NCBI RefSeq assembly: GCF_001076885.1
Contig: NZ_JVDT01000077.1
Span: 18,356-82,355, forward strand
Length of the DNA stretch: 64,000 bases
Source of the DNA: Bacillus sp. 522_BSPC
Lineage (GTDB): Bacteria > Bacillota > Bacilli > Bacillales > Cytobacillaceae
Reading direction: 5' to 3'
The notes beneath the pieces were generated by a model. The model was not told where the DNA came from and searched no databases. It saw only the letters and a list, made by a program, of their open reading frames with translations. Position 1 is the first letter of the stretch. The number at the start of each line of letters is the position of its first letter. Both the position numbers and the translations under genes were made by a program. Shown here piece after piece: positions 8,287-18,656 of the stretch.

Positions 8287-9555
8287 ATGCAAGGAGAAAA
8301 AATTACAGTAGTAGATGGAGTATTAAATGTACCAGCAAATCCAATTGTTCCTTATATTGAAGGAGATGGAATTGGCCCAGATATTTGGGCAGCGTCATCA
8401 AGAGTAATAGATGCTGCTGTTGAAAAAGCATACAATGGAGAAAAGAAAATTGTTTGGAAAGAAGTGTTAGCTGGGGAAAAAGCATTTAATGAAACTGGAG
8501 AATGGTTACCTTCTGAAACATTAGATGTTATTAAAGAATATTTAATTGCTATTAAAGGACCATTAACTACACCAGTTGGCGGAGGTATTCGTTCTTTAAA
8601 CGTTGCTCTACGCCAAGAATTAGATCTTTTTGTTTGTTTACGCCCAGTAAGATGGTTTGAAGGCGTACCATCTCCAGTAAAAAGACCTCAAGATACAGAT
8701 ATGGTTATCTTCCGTGAAAATACAGAAGATATTTATGCTGGAATTGAGTATGAAAAAGGTTCTGAGGCTGTTTCTAAATTAATTAACTTTTTACAACAAG
8801 AAATGGGAGTTAATAAAATTAGATTTCCTGAAACATCTGGAATTGGAATTAAACCAGTTTCTGAAGAAGGAACAAGCCGTTTAGTAAGAGCTGCGATTAA
8901 TTATGCGATTAAAGAAGGTCGTAAATCTGTAACTCTAGTACATAAAGGTAATATTATGAAATATACAGAAGGTGCATTTAAAAACTGGGGTTATGAGTTA
9001 GCAGAAAAAGAATTTGGGGAAAAAGTATTTACTTGGGCTCAATATGATCGTATCAAAGAAGAGCAAGGATCTGATGCTGCTAATAAAGCACAGGCAGAGG
9101 CAGAAGCAGCAGGAAAGATTATTATCAAAGATTCTATTGCAGATATCTTCCTTCAACAAATTCTTACTCGTCCAAAAGAGTTTGATGTAGTGGCGACAAT
9201 GAACCTAAATGGGGATTATATCTCTGATGCATTAGCGGCACAGGTTGGTGGAATCGGTATTGCACCTGGTGCAAATATAAATTATGAAACAGGCCATGCA
9301 ATTTTTGAAGCAACACATGGAACTGCTCCAAAATATGCTGGTTTAGATAAAGTAAATCCATCTTCTGTTATTCTCTCAGGGGTTCTAATGCTTGAACATT
9401 TAGGATGGACAGAAGCAGCACAATTAGTAATTCAATCTGTGGAAAATACAATTGCTTCTAAAGTTGTTACCTATGACTTTGCTCGTTTGATGGAGGGCGC
9501 AACGGAAGTGAAATGCTCAGAATTCGGTGATGAATTAATTAAGAACATGGGTTAA
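8287..9555 (+). CDS. icd: NADP-dependent isocitrate dehydrogenase
   Basis: A 422-residue isocitrate dehydrogenase that converts isocitrate to 2-oxoglutarate. The substrate-binding segment [20 protein letters not shown] includes Ser103, the residue phosphorylated in enterobacterial homologues. [10 protein letters not shown] and [19 protein letters not shown] are further family signatures. ACGGAGGGA lies before the ATG. It is the second gene of citZ-icd-mdh and is followed by a strong terminator. Confidence 0.95.
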   Translation: MQGEKITVVDGVLNVPANPIVPYIEGDGIGPDIWAASSRVIDAAVEKAYNGEKKIVWKEVLAGEKAFNETGEWLPSETLDVIKEYLIAIKGPLTTPVGGGIRSLNVALRQELDLFVCLRPVRWFEGVPSPVKRPQDTDMVIFRENTEDIYAGIEYEKGSEAVSKLINFLQQEMGVNKIRFPETSGIGIKPVSEEGTSRLVRAAINYAIKEGRKSVTLVHKGNIMKYTEGAFKNWGYELAEKEFGEKVFTWAQYDRIKEEQGSDAANKAQAEAEAAGKIIIKDSIADIFLQQILTRPKEFDVVATMNLNGDYISDALAAQVGGIGIAPGANINYETGHAIFEATHGTAPKYAGLDKVNPSSVILSGVLMLEHLGWTEAAQLVIQSVENTIASKVVTYDFARLMEGATEVKCSEFGDELIKNMG

Positions 9556-9564
9556 TAACAAATA

Positions 9565-9599
9565 GAAGAAGAGATAGTCTCATCTCTTCTTCCTTTTTG
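9565..9599 (+). terminator. Terminator after icd
   Basis: An 11-bp perfect stem (GAAGAAGAGAT with ATCTCTTCTTC) with a 6-base loop is followed by CTTTTTG. It implies partial separation of icd and mdh transcripts. Confidence 0.8.
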
Positions 9600-9744
9600 T
9601 CTAAAATAGCAGTTTGGTGTATTGGATTAGAATGGGATAAGCTAATATGAAATAGTGTTACTAGATTTGAGTAAAAGGGGACTCTGCCTAGTAAATTGCC
9701 TATTAGTGGCTCATGCATTCTTGGTCTAATAAGGGGGATATTAT

Positions 9745-10680
9745 ATGGTTAAGCGCAAGAAAATTTCAATTATTGGTGGTGGATTTACCGGATCCACAAC
9801 AGCATTTCTACTTGCTCAAAAAGAGCTTGGAGATATTGTTTTATTAGATGTTCCGCGAAATGAAAATGCAACTAAAGGTAAAGCCTTAGATATGTTTGAA
9901 GCGAGTCCTGTACAAGGGTTTGATGCAAATATTATTGGAACATCCGAGTATAAGGATACTGCAGATTCTGATATTGTCATTATTACAGCTGGTATGGCAA
10001 GAAAACCAGGTATGAGTAGAGATGATCTTGTACAGACAAATCAATCCATTATGATATCAGTAACGAGGGAAATAGTGAAATATTCCCCTAATTGTATCAT
10101 TATTGTACTTACGAATCCTGTTGATGCAATGACTTATACAGTCTATAAGGAATCAGGTTTTCCGAAAAATAGGGTGATTGGTCAGTCAGGTGTCTTAGAT
10201 ACCGCTCGTTTTCGAAGCTTTGTTGCGATGGAGCTAAACCTTTCTGTTAAAGATATTACAGGAATTGTATTAGGAGGACACGGAGATGATATGGTTCCGC
10301 TTATACGCTATTCGTATGCAGGTGGAATCCCGTTAGAATCGCTCATTCCGAAGCATAGATTGGAAGAGATTATTGAAAGAACAAGAAATGGTGGTGCCGA
10401 AATCGTAAATCTACTTGGGAATGGAAGCGCTTATTATGCTCCGGCGGCTTCATTAGTGGATATGTGTGAGGCAATTATGAAAAGTCAAAGACGAGTTCTT
10501 CCAACCATTGCTTATTTAGAAGGAGAGTACGGGTATAACGATCTTTATCTAGGTGTCCCTACGATTTTGGGCGGTAATGGAATCGAACAAATTATAGAAC
10601 TTGATTTAACAGAAGATGAAAAAGCAGCATTAGAAAAATCTGTTCATTCCGTTCGTCATGTAATGACATTATTAAATTGA
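9745..10680 (+). CDS. mdh: Malate dehydrogenase
   Basis: A 311-residue LDH-like malate dehydrogenase that oxidises malate to oxaloacetate. The Rossmann motif is [19 protein letters not shown], with a second Gly-rich turn. The mobile-loop region ([14 protein letters not shown]) and the catalytic [10 protein letters not shown] are typical. AAGGGGGAT precedes the ATG. It completes the TCA trio and ends at its own terminator. A separate promoter in the 190-bp gap is likely because of the icd terminator, but none stands out. Confidence 0.95.
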   Translation: MVKRKKISIIGGGFTGSTTAFLLAQKELGDIVLLDVPRNENATKGKALDMFEASPVQGFDANIIGTSEYKDTADSDIVIITAGMARKPGMSRDDLVQTNQSIMISVTREIVKYSPNCIIIVLTNPVDAMTYTVYKESGFPKNRVIGQSGVLDTARFRSFVAMELNLSVKDITGIVLGGHGDDMVPLIRYSYAGGIPLESLIPKHRLEEIIERTRNGGAEIVNLLGNGSAYYAPAASLVDMCEAIMKSQRRVLPTIAYLEGEYGYNDLYLGVPTILGGNGIEQIIELDLTEDEKAALEKSVHSVRHVMTLLN

Positions 10681-10689
10681 ATAAATGAG

Positions 10690-10726
10690 AAAAATCGGTC
10701 GAACATAAAAGTTAGCCGATTTTTTT
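10690..10726 (+). terminator. Terminator after mdh
   Basis: AAAAATCGG pairs with CCGATTTTTT around an inner GAAC/GTT stem, and a T run follows. Confidence 0.75.
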
Positions 10727-10912
10727 ATGGAATTAATTAAGTTACAAGCCTAGTTTTTCTAATAGTATCATTGTTATAGCCTGCGCGTTTAAATCAATAC
10801 TTCCTTTTGGAAATAGTAACGAAATGTTTTTTCCATTTTCGCTACACAATATATTATAATGTAAATAGGTATAAGGGGACTTAAGGGGAATTAACATATT
10901 TGGAGGCTGTAT

Positions 10913-11629
10913 ATGAAGAAAAAGGTATTAGTTGTAGATGATGAACAATCTATCGTAACTTTACTAAAGTATAATTTGCAACAGGCGGGGTATGATGTAT
11001 TGACTGCCATGGACGGAGAAGAAGGATTGAATCTAGCTTTAACTGCTAATCCAGATGTCATCCTACTTGATTTAATGTTGCCAAAAAAAGATGGGATGGA
11101 TGTTTGTAAAGAACTACGCCAACAGAAAGTGTTAACTCCTATATTAATGTTAACAGCAAAAGATGATGAGTTCGATAAAGTATTAGGACTTGAGCTTGGT
11201 GCAGATGATTATATGACCAAACCTTTTAGTCCGAGAGAGGTTATCGCCCGTATAAAAGCTGTTTTAAGAAGAACTCAGATGCAAGTGCCAACATCATCTA
11301 ATGAAGTAAACACAGATGAGGATGAAGGTATTAAAATTGCAGAGTTGAAAGTCCTTCCTAATTATTATGAAGCCTATTTTAAAGGGGAATTATTAGAATT
11401 AACGCCTAAAGAATTTGAGCTATTATTATATCTTGTAAAAAACAAAGGCAGAGTTTTAACAAGAGACCAGCTGTTAAGTGCAGTTTGGAACTATGACTTT
11501 GTAGGCGATACAAGAATTGTAGATGTACATATTAGTCATTTACGAGAGAAAATTGAAGAAAATACAAAAAAACCTATATATATTAAAACAATTCGTGGTT
11601 TAGGCTATAAATTAGAGGAACCAAAGTAA
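10913..11629 (+). CDS. phoP: Phosphate response regulator PhoP
   Basis: A 238-residue OmpR-type response regulator. The receiver domain (1-120) has the acidic pair Asp9/Asp10, phospho-acceptor Asp53 (LLDLMLP), Thr81 and Lys103. A winged-helix DNA-binding domain (about 135-238) ends RGLGYKLEEPK. It is followed with no gap by the sensor kinase phoR. Position downstream of mdh matches phoPR of B. subtilis, which controls the phosphate-starvation regulon. GGAGG lies 7 bp before the ATG. Confidence 0.93.
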   Translation: MKKKVLVVDDEQSIVTLLKYNLQQAGYDVLTAMDGEEGLNLALTANPDVILLDLMLPKKDGMDVCKELRQQKVLTPILMLTAKDDEFDKVLGLELGADDYMTKPFSPREVIARIKAVLRRTQMQVPTSSNEVNTDEDEGIKIAELKVLPNYYEAYFKGELLELTPKEFELLLYLVKNKGRVLTRDQLLSAVWNYDFVGDTRIVDVHISHLREKIEENTKKPIYIKTIRGLGYKLEEPK

Positions 11630-13384
11630 ATGAAGAGTTTTAAATCCCGATTAATGGCTAGTGTTTTATTTACTATTTTTATCGTGTTTTTATTTGTTGC
11701 TATTTTTATTGAGTCTTATAATAAGAAAACCTTTATGGATTCTTTTGATCACCGCCTAGAAAGAGAAGCTACATTAATAGCAAATCAAATAATGAATAAC
11801 GGTGGGATTTTAAAAGTTAATAATGATTTAATAATCGAATATAGCGAAGCATTAGAGTTACAGATTACGATTATTAATGAATCTGGCGAGATATTGTTCA
11901 ATGTGGGAGAGCTGCAGACAGATGAAGAATATGAAAATCAAATGCAGGCTTTGTTATTAAATGAAAAAGTAAATGCCGTTGCGATTGATGGTAACCCTAA
12001 CTTTCATTTTTACCAACAGGAGCTTTCTGATGAAGAAGGCGGTCAAGGTTATTTGCTAATAGGGGCAAAAGTAGACGAGATAGAAAATGCATACCAACAT
12101 ATCAATTGGATTATTTTTTCTTCGTTTGTATTTTCATTCATAGTAATTTATCTAGTTGGTTATAAATTAATTTATCGTTACACAAGGCCAATTGAGTCGG
12201 CTACCAAAGTTGCTGTTGATTTGGCAAATGGCAATTATCATGCTAGAACATATGAAGATCGAGTAGATGAGACAGGGATTCTTAGTTCTTCTCTTAATAA
12301 GGTTGCCAAAGATATGCAAGAAATGGTAAAAGCACAAGAAATACAAGAAGATCGTTTAGGTACTTTGATTGAGAGTATTAGTAGTGGCCTTCTTTTAATA
12401 GATAGCAGAGGGTATATTAATTTAATCAATAAATCCTATAAAGATATTTTCTCTGTTCGTTCAGCTGACTATCTTTATAAACAATATTATAAAGTTATTC
12501 CATATAGACAAGTTACAGATCTTGCGGAAGAAATTTTTATGACAGAACATAAAGTTATTCGAGACATGACACTTGAAATTAAAAATGAGAAAAAGAGCTT
12601 TCAGGTTTATGGAGTTCCCATTATTGGGACAAATGATAGGTGGATGGGGATTTTGCTCGTTTTTAATGATATTACGGAGTTGAAGAAGCTAGAACAAGTT
12701 CGGAAAGACTTTGTAGCCAATGTTTCACACGAGTTAAAAACGCCTATTACTTCTATTAAGGGATTTTCTGAAACACTTCTTGATGGGGCGATGGAAGATA
12801 AAGAGACGCTGGAAGAATTTTTGCGAATTATTTTAAAAGAGAGCCATCGATTACAGACTTTAATTCAAGATCTTCTAGATTTATCAAAATTAGAACAACA
12901 TCACTTCTCTTTAAATAAAGACGAGTTTAATTTGGTGGAAATTTTAAATAAGGCAACAAAAATGCTAGAAGGTCGAGCAGAGGCGAAAAATATAAAACTG
13001 AAATTTCCTCAATCAAATGAAATTATCCAGATTCAAGGAGATAGAAGTCGGTTAACTCAAGTCTTTTTAAATTTAATCACAAATGCTGTGATTTATACTC
13101 CAAACGATGGCGAAATCAACGTCTATGTTGTGGAAAAGAAAAAGAAAATTGAAGTTAGAATTCAAGATACAGGAATTGGAATCGATTCGGCAGAAATTCC
13201 AAGAATATTTGAGCGCTTTTATCGCGTAGATAAAGCAAGAAGTAGAAATTCTGGCGGAACAGGGCTAGGTCTTGCAATTGTTAAGCATTTAGTGGAATTA
13301 CATAGAGGAACGATTCATGTGGAAAGTAAAATGGGTGTAGGAACTACCTTCACGGTTATTTTGCACAAGGAATTTCCATTTTAA
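11630..13384 (+). CDS. phoR: Phosphate sensor histidine kinase PhoR
   Basis: A 584-residue membrane histidine kinase. TM1 is at about 8-28, then an extracytoplasmic region of about 130 residues, TM2 near 160-183, a HAMP segment, a PAS domain (about 240-345), the dimerisation domain with phospho-acceptor His367 (NVSHELKTPITS), and an ATPase domain with N, G1 and G2 boxes (FLNLITNA, DTGIGID, GGTGLGLAI). The ATG directly follows the phoP stop codon, so the pair is translationally linked. Confidence 0.93.
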   Translation: MKSFKSRLMASVLFTIFIVFLFVAIFIESYNKKTFMDSFDHRLEREATLIANQIMNNGGILKVNNDLIIEYSEALELQITIINESGEILFNVGELQTDEEYENQMQALLLNEKVNAVAIDGNPNFHFYQQELSDEEGGQGYLLIGAKVDEIENAYQHINWIIFSSFVFSFIVIYLVGYKLIYRYTRPIESATKVAVDLANGNYHARTYEDRVDETGILSSSLNKVAKDMQEMVKAQEIQEDRLGTLIESISSGLLLIDSRGYINLINKSYKDIFSVRSADYLYKQYYKVIPYRQVTDLAEEIFMTEHKVIRDMTLEIKNEKKSFQVYGVPIIGTNDRWMGILLVFNDITELKKLEQVRKDFVANVSHELKTPITSIKGFSETLLDGAMEDKETLEEFLRIILKESHRLQTLIQDLLDLSKLEQHHFSLNKDEFNLVEILNKATKMLEGRAEAKNIKLKFPQSNEIIQIQGDRSRLTQVFLNLITNAVIYTPNDGEINVYVVEKKKKIEVRIQDTGIGIDSAEIPRIFERFYRVDKARSRNSGGTGLGLAIVKHLVELHRGTIHVESKMGVGTTFTVILHKEFPF

Positions 13385-13388
13385 GGAC

Positions 13389-13419
13389 AGGGGATACTGA
13401 CATCGGTATCCTCTTTTTT
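13389..13419 (+). terminator. Terminator after phoPR
   Basis: AGGGGATAC pairs with GTATCCTCT (one G-T pair) across an 8-base loop, followed by six Ts. Confidence 0.8.
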
Positions 13420-13452
13420 CTAAATCTTGCACATTTTCCTATGGTATCAGCG

Positions 13453-13793
13453 CCAGTTCACACGGCGCTAAACGGTGCCTTCCGCTTTTCTCTGTCTAGC
13501 TTCAGTGCCTATCGGTTAGCAAACTTCCGACTATCTCCCTACGATAAGTCAACATCGACTCACTGCCGTTCCTCGTGTTTCCTTTATCTCAGTCGAGAGT
13601 CTCCAGTTTGTACACCGAAAAAACAGGCCCTTCCGCTTTTCATTGTCTAGCTCCAGTCACCAGCGCCAGATGAACTTCACGATTGTCTCTACGATAAGTC
13701 AACATCGAATCACTATCGTTCTTCGTGTTTCCTTTATCTCAAGAAAATCGCTCCAGTTCACACGGCGCTAAACGGTGCCTTCCGCTTTTCTCT
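13453..13793. repeat. Imperfect tandem repeat with a period of about 150 bp, noncoding
   Basis: CCTTCCGCTTTTC recurs at 13478, 13629 and 13778. A 41-bp block at 13453-13493 is identical to 13753-13793. A second 53-bp block at 13539-13591 matches 13689-13741 with four mismatches, exactly 150 bp apart. TGTCTAGCTTCAG and TGTCTAGCTCCAG follow the first two core copies. The pattern CCGCTTTTC-TGTCTAGCTCCAG is a dispersed intergenic repeat I recall from many Bacillaceae genomes. An accidental open frame (13441-13650) crosses it and is not a gene. GGCGCT and GGTGCC inside the identical block can form a short hairpin with G-T pairs. Confidence 0.75.
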
Positions 13794-14253
13794 CTTTACA
13801 TTGTTTTTACATTTGGTTTATGGTGGGTTTACACTTTGTTGATACAATAATTTGTGAAGTCCCCCTTATCCATTTGGTTAAGGACTTAAGCTGAAAGCTA
13901 CCCCGCTTTTGGCTTCCCCTGTGTAAAATTAGTCTTGGAAGAGGGAAGAATTGGTTCTCGCTCGTTAGTAGAATAGATAGTTTTCTCCAATTCAAGACCA
14001 TGTCAATATACCTAAAATGTTTTTATTAAAGTTGTAAAAATAGCAGAGATAGTTGGTAAAAGGTGTTTGTTCCACGTTTATTTCGTCAATGAATGAAATA
14101 AATATAAGCGTAGGAAGGAACCTCTTTTTCAGCAATCTCTGCCTTTTTACATTTATGTATATGTCATGTAAAATAAATAGTATTGAGCCATGTAACAATC
14201 ATCGTTTTTTTTACGAGATAACATAACACATAAATAGGATGGAGGAGGATTTC
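13794..14253. other. Noncoding gap upstream of polA
   Basis: No supported gene. AAGTCC (about 13857) and GGACTT (about 13883) form an outer stem around a second imperfect stem. The rest is AT-rich, and no clear polA promoter was picked out. Confidence 0.4.
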
Positions 14254-16878
14254 TTGAAAAAGAAATTAATATTAATAGACGGTAATAGTATTGCCTATCG
14301 CGCGTTTTTCGCTTTACCGCTTTTAAATAACGATAAAGGTGTACATACAAATGCTGTTTACGGTTTTACCATGATGTTAATGAAAATTTTAGAAGAAGAG
14401 AAGCCAACACATGTTTTAGTAGCCTTTGATGCAGGAAAAACAACTTTCCGACATAAAACATTTAGTGAATATAAGGGAGGGCGTCAGAAGACACCACCAG
14501 AATTGTCAGAGCAATTCCCTTATATAAGAGAGCTATTGAAATCCTATGGTATCCATCATTACGAATTAGAAAACTATGAAGCAGATGATATTATTGGAAC
14601 TCTTTCTCTTCAAGGAGAAAAGGATGGGTTTGAAGTGGTTGTTATTTCTGGTGACAAAGATTTAACACAATTGAGCTCAGATAAGACAACTGTTTATATC
14701 ACAAGAAAAGGGATAACAGATATGGAATCCTATACGCCTGAACATGTTCAGGAAAAATACGGTCTAACTCCAGATCGTATTATTGATATGAAAGGCTTAA
14801 TGGGAGATAGTTCAGATAATATTCCTGGTGTTCCTGGGGTAGGAGAAAAAACAGCAATTAAATTGTTGAAGGAATTTGATTCATTAGAAAAATTGGTAGA
14901 GTCTATTGACCAAGTAAGTGGTAAGAAGCTGAAAGAAAAGCTAGAAGAATTTAAGGATCAAGCTTTAATGAGCAAAGAACTAGCTACTATTACAAGAAAA
15001 GCTCCTCTAACAATAACTTTGGAAGATACAGAATTTCCTGGAATGCAAATAGAAAAGCTAAAAGAAATGTTCAAGGAGCTTGGATTTAACTCTTTACTCG
15101 AAAAATTAGGAGAAACACCTGAACAAGAGGAACTAGTGTTAGAAGATATAAATTTTGAAACGGTTGAAAATATTACAGAAGCTATTTTTTCTGATATAAA
15201 TATAATGTATGTCGAAGTATTGGAGGATAACTATCATTATGCCCCAATCTTAGGTATCTCTTTATTAAATGACACAGGAGCATACTATCTACCGATCAAT
15301 CAAGCTTTAGTATCGTCTGCTTTCAAAGCATGGGCAGAAGATGAAAACAAAGAAAAGATTGTTTATGATGCTAAAAGATCGGAAGTGTCTTTACGACATC
15401 AAGGGATTCATTTAAAAGGAATTACGTTTGATGTTCTTATTGCTGCATATTTAGCAGATCCTTCTGCAACGATTGAAGATGTTGCTTCTGTTGCTAAAAA
15501 ATATGGCTATCTTAACTTACAATCAGATGAAGCTTTCTATGGAAAAGGAGCAAAAAGAAAGGTTCCAGATCAAGAATTCTTATCTGATCACATCGTAAGA
15601 AAAGCATTCGCTATGCAGGCTATACAAGAGAAAATGGAAGATGAATTAAGAAAGAATGACCAAGAAGCACTATTTTATGATTTAGAAATGCCATTAAGCC
15701 TAGTGCTAGCTGATATGGAGTCAACGGGAGTGAAAGTGGATGTTGATCGCTTGAAAGCAATGGGAGAAGAGCTTTCCGAAAGACTGAAAGAAATTGAAGG
15801 GCGAATTTATGAGCTTGCAGGTGAAACCTTTAATATTAACTCTCCGAAGCAGCTCGGTGTTATTTTATTTGAAAAGCTTGGCTTGCCAGTTGTGAAAAAA
15901 ACGAAGACAGGATATTCAACCTCTGCTGATGTGTTGGAACAGCTTGCAAGTTCACATGAAGTAATTAGAGAAATCCTTGAATATAGACAGCTTGGTAAAT
16001 TACAGTCAACCTATATAGAAGGCTTGCAAAAAGTGGTACATAATGGAAGAATTCATACAAGATTTAATCAAGTATTGACACAAACAGGTCGTTTAAGCTC
16101 TATTGATCCTAACCTTCAAAATATTCCAATTCGGTTAGAAGAAGGAAGAAAAATTAGACAAGCATTTGTACCGACAGAAAAGGATTGGGTTATTTTTGCT
16201 GCTGACTATAGCCAAATCGAGTTACGTGTTCTTGCTCATATTGCCAATGACGAGAAATTAATAGAAGCATTCAGAGAAGACCATGATATCCACACAGAAA
16301 CAGCTATGTCCGTTTTTCATGTAGAAGCAGATGCGGTCACTTCTAATATGCGAAGACATGCAAAAGCGGTTAACTTTGGAATTGTATATGGTATTAGTGA
16401 CTATGGGTTATCGCAAAGCTTGCACATTACGAGAAAAGAAGCAGCCAAGTTTATTGAACGCTATTTAGAAAGCTATCCAGGAGTAAGGAGTTATATGGAA
16501 GAAATTGTGGCAGATGCAAAACAAAAAGGATATGTCTCAACATTGCTTCATAGAAGAAGGTATTTAGCTGATATCACAAGCAGAAACTTTAATCTTCGAA
16601 GCTTTGCCGAGAGAACAGCAATGAATACACCAATACAAGGCAGTGCCGCTGACATTATAAAAAAAGCGATGATTGAAATGGCAAAACGTTTAGAAGAAGA
16701 AGGATTACAGGCTAAATTATTATTACAAGTGCACGATGAATTAATCTTTGAGGCTCCAAAAGAAGAAATCGAGAAGTTGAAAGAAATAGTTCCAGATGTA
16801 ATGGAACATGCAGTTGAATTAAGTGTTCCTTTAAAAGTGGATTACTCTTATGGACCAACTTGGTATGATGCGAAGTAA
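14254..16878 (+). CDS. polA: DNA polymerase I
   Basis: An 874-residue family A polymerase for repair and Okazaki fragment processing. The 5'-3' exonuclease domain covers about 1-290 (YEADDIIGTL, GDKDLTQL, DMKGLMGDSSDNIPGVPG). The middle 3'-5' exonuclease-like domain lacks the usual acidic metal ligands, as in Bacillus enzymes. The polymerase domain has motif A DYSQIELR (Asp651), motif B RRHAKAVNFGIVYG and motif C VHDELIFE (Asp828). TTG at 14254 is chosen because GGAGGAGG lies within the longer frame opening with ATG at 14239, and because the protein then begins KKKLILIDGN like its relatives. Confidence 0.95.
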   Translation: MKKKLILIDGNSIAYRAFFALPLLNNDKGVHTNAVYGFTMMLMKILEEEKPTHVLVAFDAGKTTFRHKTFSEYKGGRQKTPPELSEQFPYIRELLKSYGIHHYELENYEADDIIGTLSLQGEKDGFEVVVISGDKDLTQLSSDKTTVYITRKGITDMESYTPEHVQEKYGLTPDRIIDMKGLMGDSSDNIPGVPGVGEKTAIKLLKEFDSLEKLVESIDQVSGKKLKEKLEEFKDQALMSKELATITRKAPLTITLEDTEFPGMQIEKLKEMFKELGFNSLLEKLGETPEQEELVLEDINFETVENITEAIFSDINIMYVEVLEDNYHYAPILGISLLNDTGAYYLPINQALVSSAFKAWAEDENKEKIVYDAKRSEVSLRHQGIHLKGITFDVLIAAYLADPSATIEDVASVAKKYGYLNLQSDEAFYGKGAKRKVPDQEFLSDHIVRKAFAMQAIQEKMEDELRKNDQEALFYDLEMPLSLVLADMESTGVKVDVDRLKAMGEELSERLKEIEGRIYELAGETFNINSPKQLGVILFEKLGLPVVKKTKTGYSTSADVLEQLASSHEVIREILEYRQLGKLQSTYIEGLQKVVHNGRIHTRFNQVLTQTGRLSSIDPNLQNIPIRLEEGRKIRQAFVPTEKDWVIFAADYSQIELRVLAHIANDEKLIEAFREDHDIHTETAMSVFHVEADAVTSNMRRHAKAVNFGIVYGISDYGLSQSLHITRKEAAKFIERYLESYPGVRSYMEEIVADAKQKGYVSTLLHRRRYLADITSRNFNLRSFAERTAMNTPIQGSAADIIKKAMIEMAKRLEEEGLQAKLLLQVHDELIFEAPKEEIEKLKEIVPDVMEHAVELSVPLKVDYSYGPTWYDAK

Positions 16879-16953
16879 TAAATGATTATTTTATAATATT
16901 GGTGAGAAGTAAAGAATCATGAGCAATTTTCTCAAGGAAATGAGGTATATGAG

Positions 16954-17781
16954 GTGCCAGAATTACCAGAAGTTGAGACGGTACGTAAAACGTTAAAACA
17001 ATTAACGCAAAATAAAGTAATTAAGGAAGTTGTTGTGTCATGGGCAAAAATGATTAAAAAACCAGAAAATGTAGAAGAGTTTTCCGATGCATTAATTGGT
17101 CAAACCATCCTTGATGTAAAAAGACGAGGCAAATTCATTTTAATTGAAACAAATGATTTTACGATTGTTTCGCATTTGCGAATGGAAGGCAAATACGGTG
17201 TGTTTCAAGCTGGTGAACCCGTTGATAAACATACCCATGTTATTTTCTTTTTTGAAGATGGTTCTGAATTAAGATATAAGGATGTACGTAAATTTGGAAC
17301 AATGCATTTATTTAAAAAGGGTGAGGAATTAAATGCCATGCCACTGTCTCAATTAGGTCCTGAACCATTTGATGCTGATTTTACGATTGCTAATTTTACA
17401 GAGCGATTATTAAAAACCAGCCGAAGCATAAAAACGGCATTATTGGATCAAAAAATTGTCGTTGGTTTAGGCAATATTTACGTAGATGAAGCATTGTTTC
17501 GAAGTGGCATTCATCCAGAGCGATTAGCAAATTCGTTAAAATCTGCCGAAATGGAGAAACTATATAAAGAGATTATTGCTACTTTATCGGAAGCTGTTGA
17601 AAAGGGTGGTAGTACGATTCGTTCTTATGTAAACACACAAGGGCAAATAGGAATGTTCCAGCTTGAACTATATGTATATGGCCGAAAAGGGCAAGACTGT
17701 AAAGTATGTGGACATACATTAGAAAGAATTATTGTCGGAGGAAGAGGAACTGTTTTTTGTCCTAATTGTCAAAAAAAATAA
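16954..17781 (+). CDS. mutM: Formamidopyrimidine-DNA glycosylase
   Basis: A 275-residue Fpg/MutM protein that removes 8-oxoguanine and other oxidised purines and nicks abasic sites. The GTG start gives the obligatory catalytic Pro2-Glu3 (PELPEVET). A conserved Lys lies in RRGKFI. The C-terminal zinc finger has Cys249, Cys252, Cys269 and Cys272. It lies 75 bp after polA and before ytaF and coaE, probably in one repair operon. Confidence 0.95.
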   Translation: MPELPEVETVRKTLKQLTQNKVIKEVVVSWAKMIKKPENVEEFSDALIGQTILDVKRRGKFILIETNDFTIVSHLRMEGKYGVFQAGEPVDKHTHVIFFFEDGSELRYKDVRKFGTMHLFKKGEELNAMPLSQLGPEPFDADFTIANFTERLLKTSRSIKTALLDQKIVVGLGNIYVDEALFRSGIHPERLANSLKSAEMEKLYKEIIATLSEAVEKGGSTIRSYVNTQGQIGMFQLELYVYGRKGQDCKVCGHTLERIIVGGRGTVFCPNCQKK

Positions 17782-17859
17782 AACAATAAATCTAAATTAA
17801 CATTGGATGGGCTCTTTCCATATAGTATATTACTATTGATTTGGAAGGAGCTTATCTTT

Positions 17860-18495
17860 ATGGCCCAGGTGTTTTCTCTTTTATTAATAGCAATCGCTGT
17901 TAGCATCGATAGCTTTAGTGTTGGGTTTACTTATGGTCTGCGAAAAATGAAAATGCCCTTAAATTCTATCCTTATTATCGCCTGTTGTTCCGGTCTGACA
18001 CTGCTTACAGCAATGTTGGTAGGTCATGTTATTTCAAGGATATTCTCCCCCTCGTTTGCAGAGAGTTTAGGTGGCATTATATTAATAATATTAGGTGGAT
18101 GGATTCTTTACCAATATTTTAAGCCAAGCAAGGAAAAGGAAGTATTAACAGAAGAAAAGAATATTATTAATTTTGAAATAAAATCTTTAGGTATCGTTAT
18201 AAATATATTGAAGAAACCTTTGTCAGCCGACTTTGATAAATCGGGAACAATTACAGGGGTAGAAGCAGTTATGTTAGGCTTTGCTCTGTCTTTAGATGCC
18301 TTTGGCGCAGGAATTGGAGCTTCCATGCTAGGACTTCCTCCACTTTTTTTAACACTTTCCGTTATCTTTATGAGTACATCCTTTGTTTCGTTAGGGATTT
18401 ATCTAGGTAAATTTCTGTCAGAAAAAAGTTATATGGATAAATTTTCTTTTATCCCAGGGATTATTTTAATTATTATTGGGATATTTAAACTCTAA
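17860..18495 (+). CDS. ytaF: Sporulation membrane protein YtaF
   Basis: A 211-residue integral membrane protein with about six helices. It has two related halves, each containing a conserved Asp in a helix (AVSIDSFSVGFTYG and ALSLDAFGAGIGA), as in the MntP-like manganese efflux family. It is annotated as sporulation protein YtaF in Bacillus. The ATG at 17860 has AAGGAGC 9 bp upstream, better than earlier in-frame starts. The mutM-ytaF-coaE order is conserved. The cation-transport role is a family inference. Confidence 0.88.
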   Translation: MAQVFSLLLIAIAVSIDSFSVGFTYGLRKMKMPLNSILIIACCSGLTLLTAMLVGHVISRIFSPSFAESLGGIILIILGGWILYQYFKPSKEKEVLTEEKNIINFEIKSLGIVINILKKPLSADFDKSGTITGVEAVMLGFALSLDAFGAGIGASMLGLPPLFLTLSVIFMSTSFVSLGIYLGKFLSEKSYMDKFSFIPGIILIIIGIFKL

Positions 18496-18656
18496 ATCGC
18501 TTGAAAAAATTAGCGAATAGGTTATATTTTCTAAGGTGGTGACCCTCCTTGGCGAATCGCCTTAGGAATTTCACCTATCTATTGCTTTATATATTTACAA
18601 AAGTGTTTGTTCATTTAATTTTGTTACATACTAAATTTAATAAGGCAGGTATTGTC

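Noticed and set aside
13441..13650. 69-codon plus-strand open frame in the phoR-polA gap
   Set aside because: It is made of the tandem repeat, lacks a ribosome binding site, and its low-complexity product resembles no protein.
13453..13793. Possible CRISPR array
   Set aside because: The period of about 150 bp, only two to three units and divergent repeats do not fit CRISPR repeats and spacers, and no cas gene is present.
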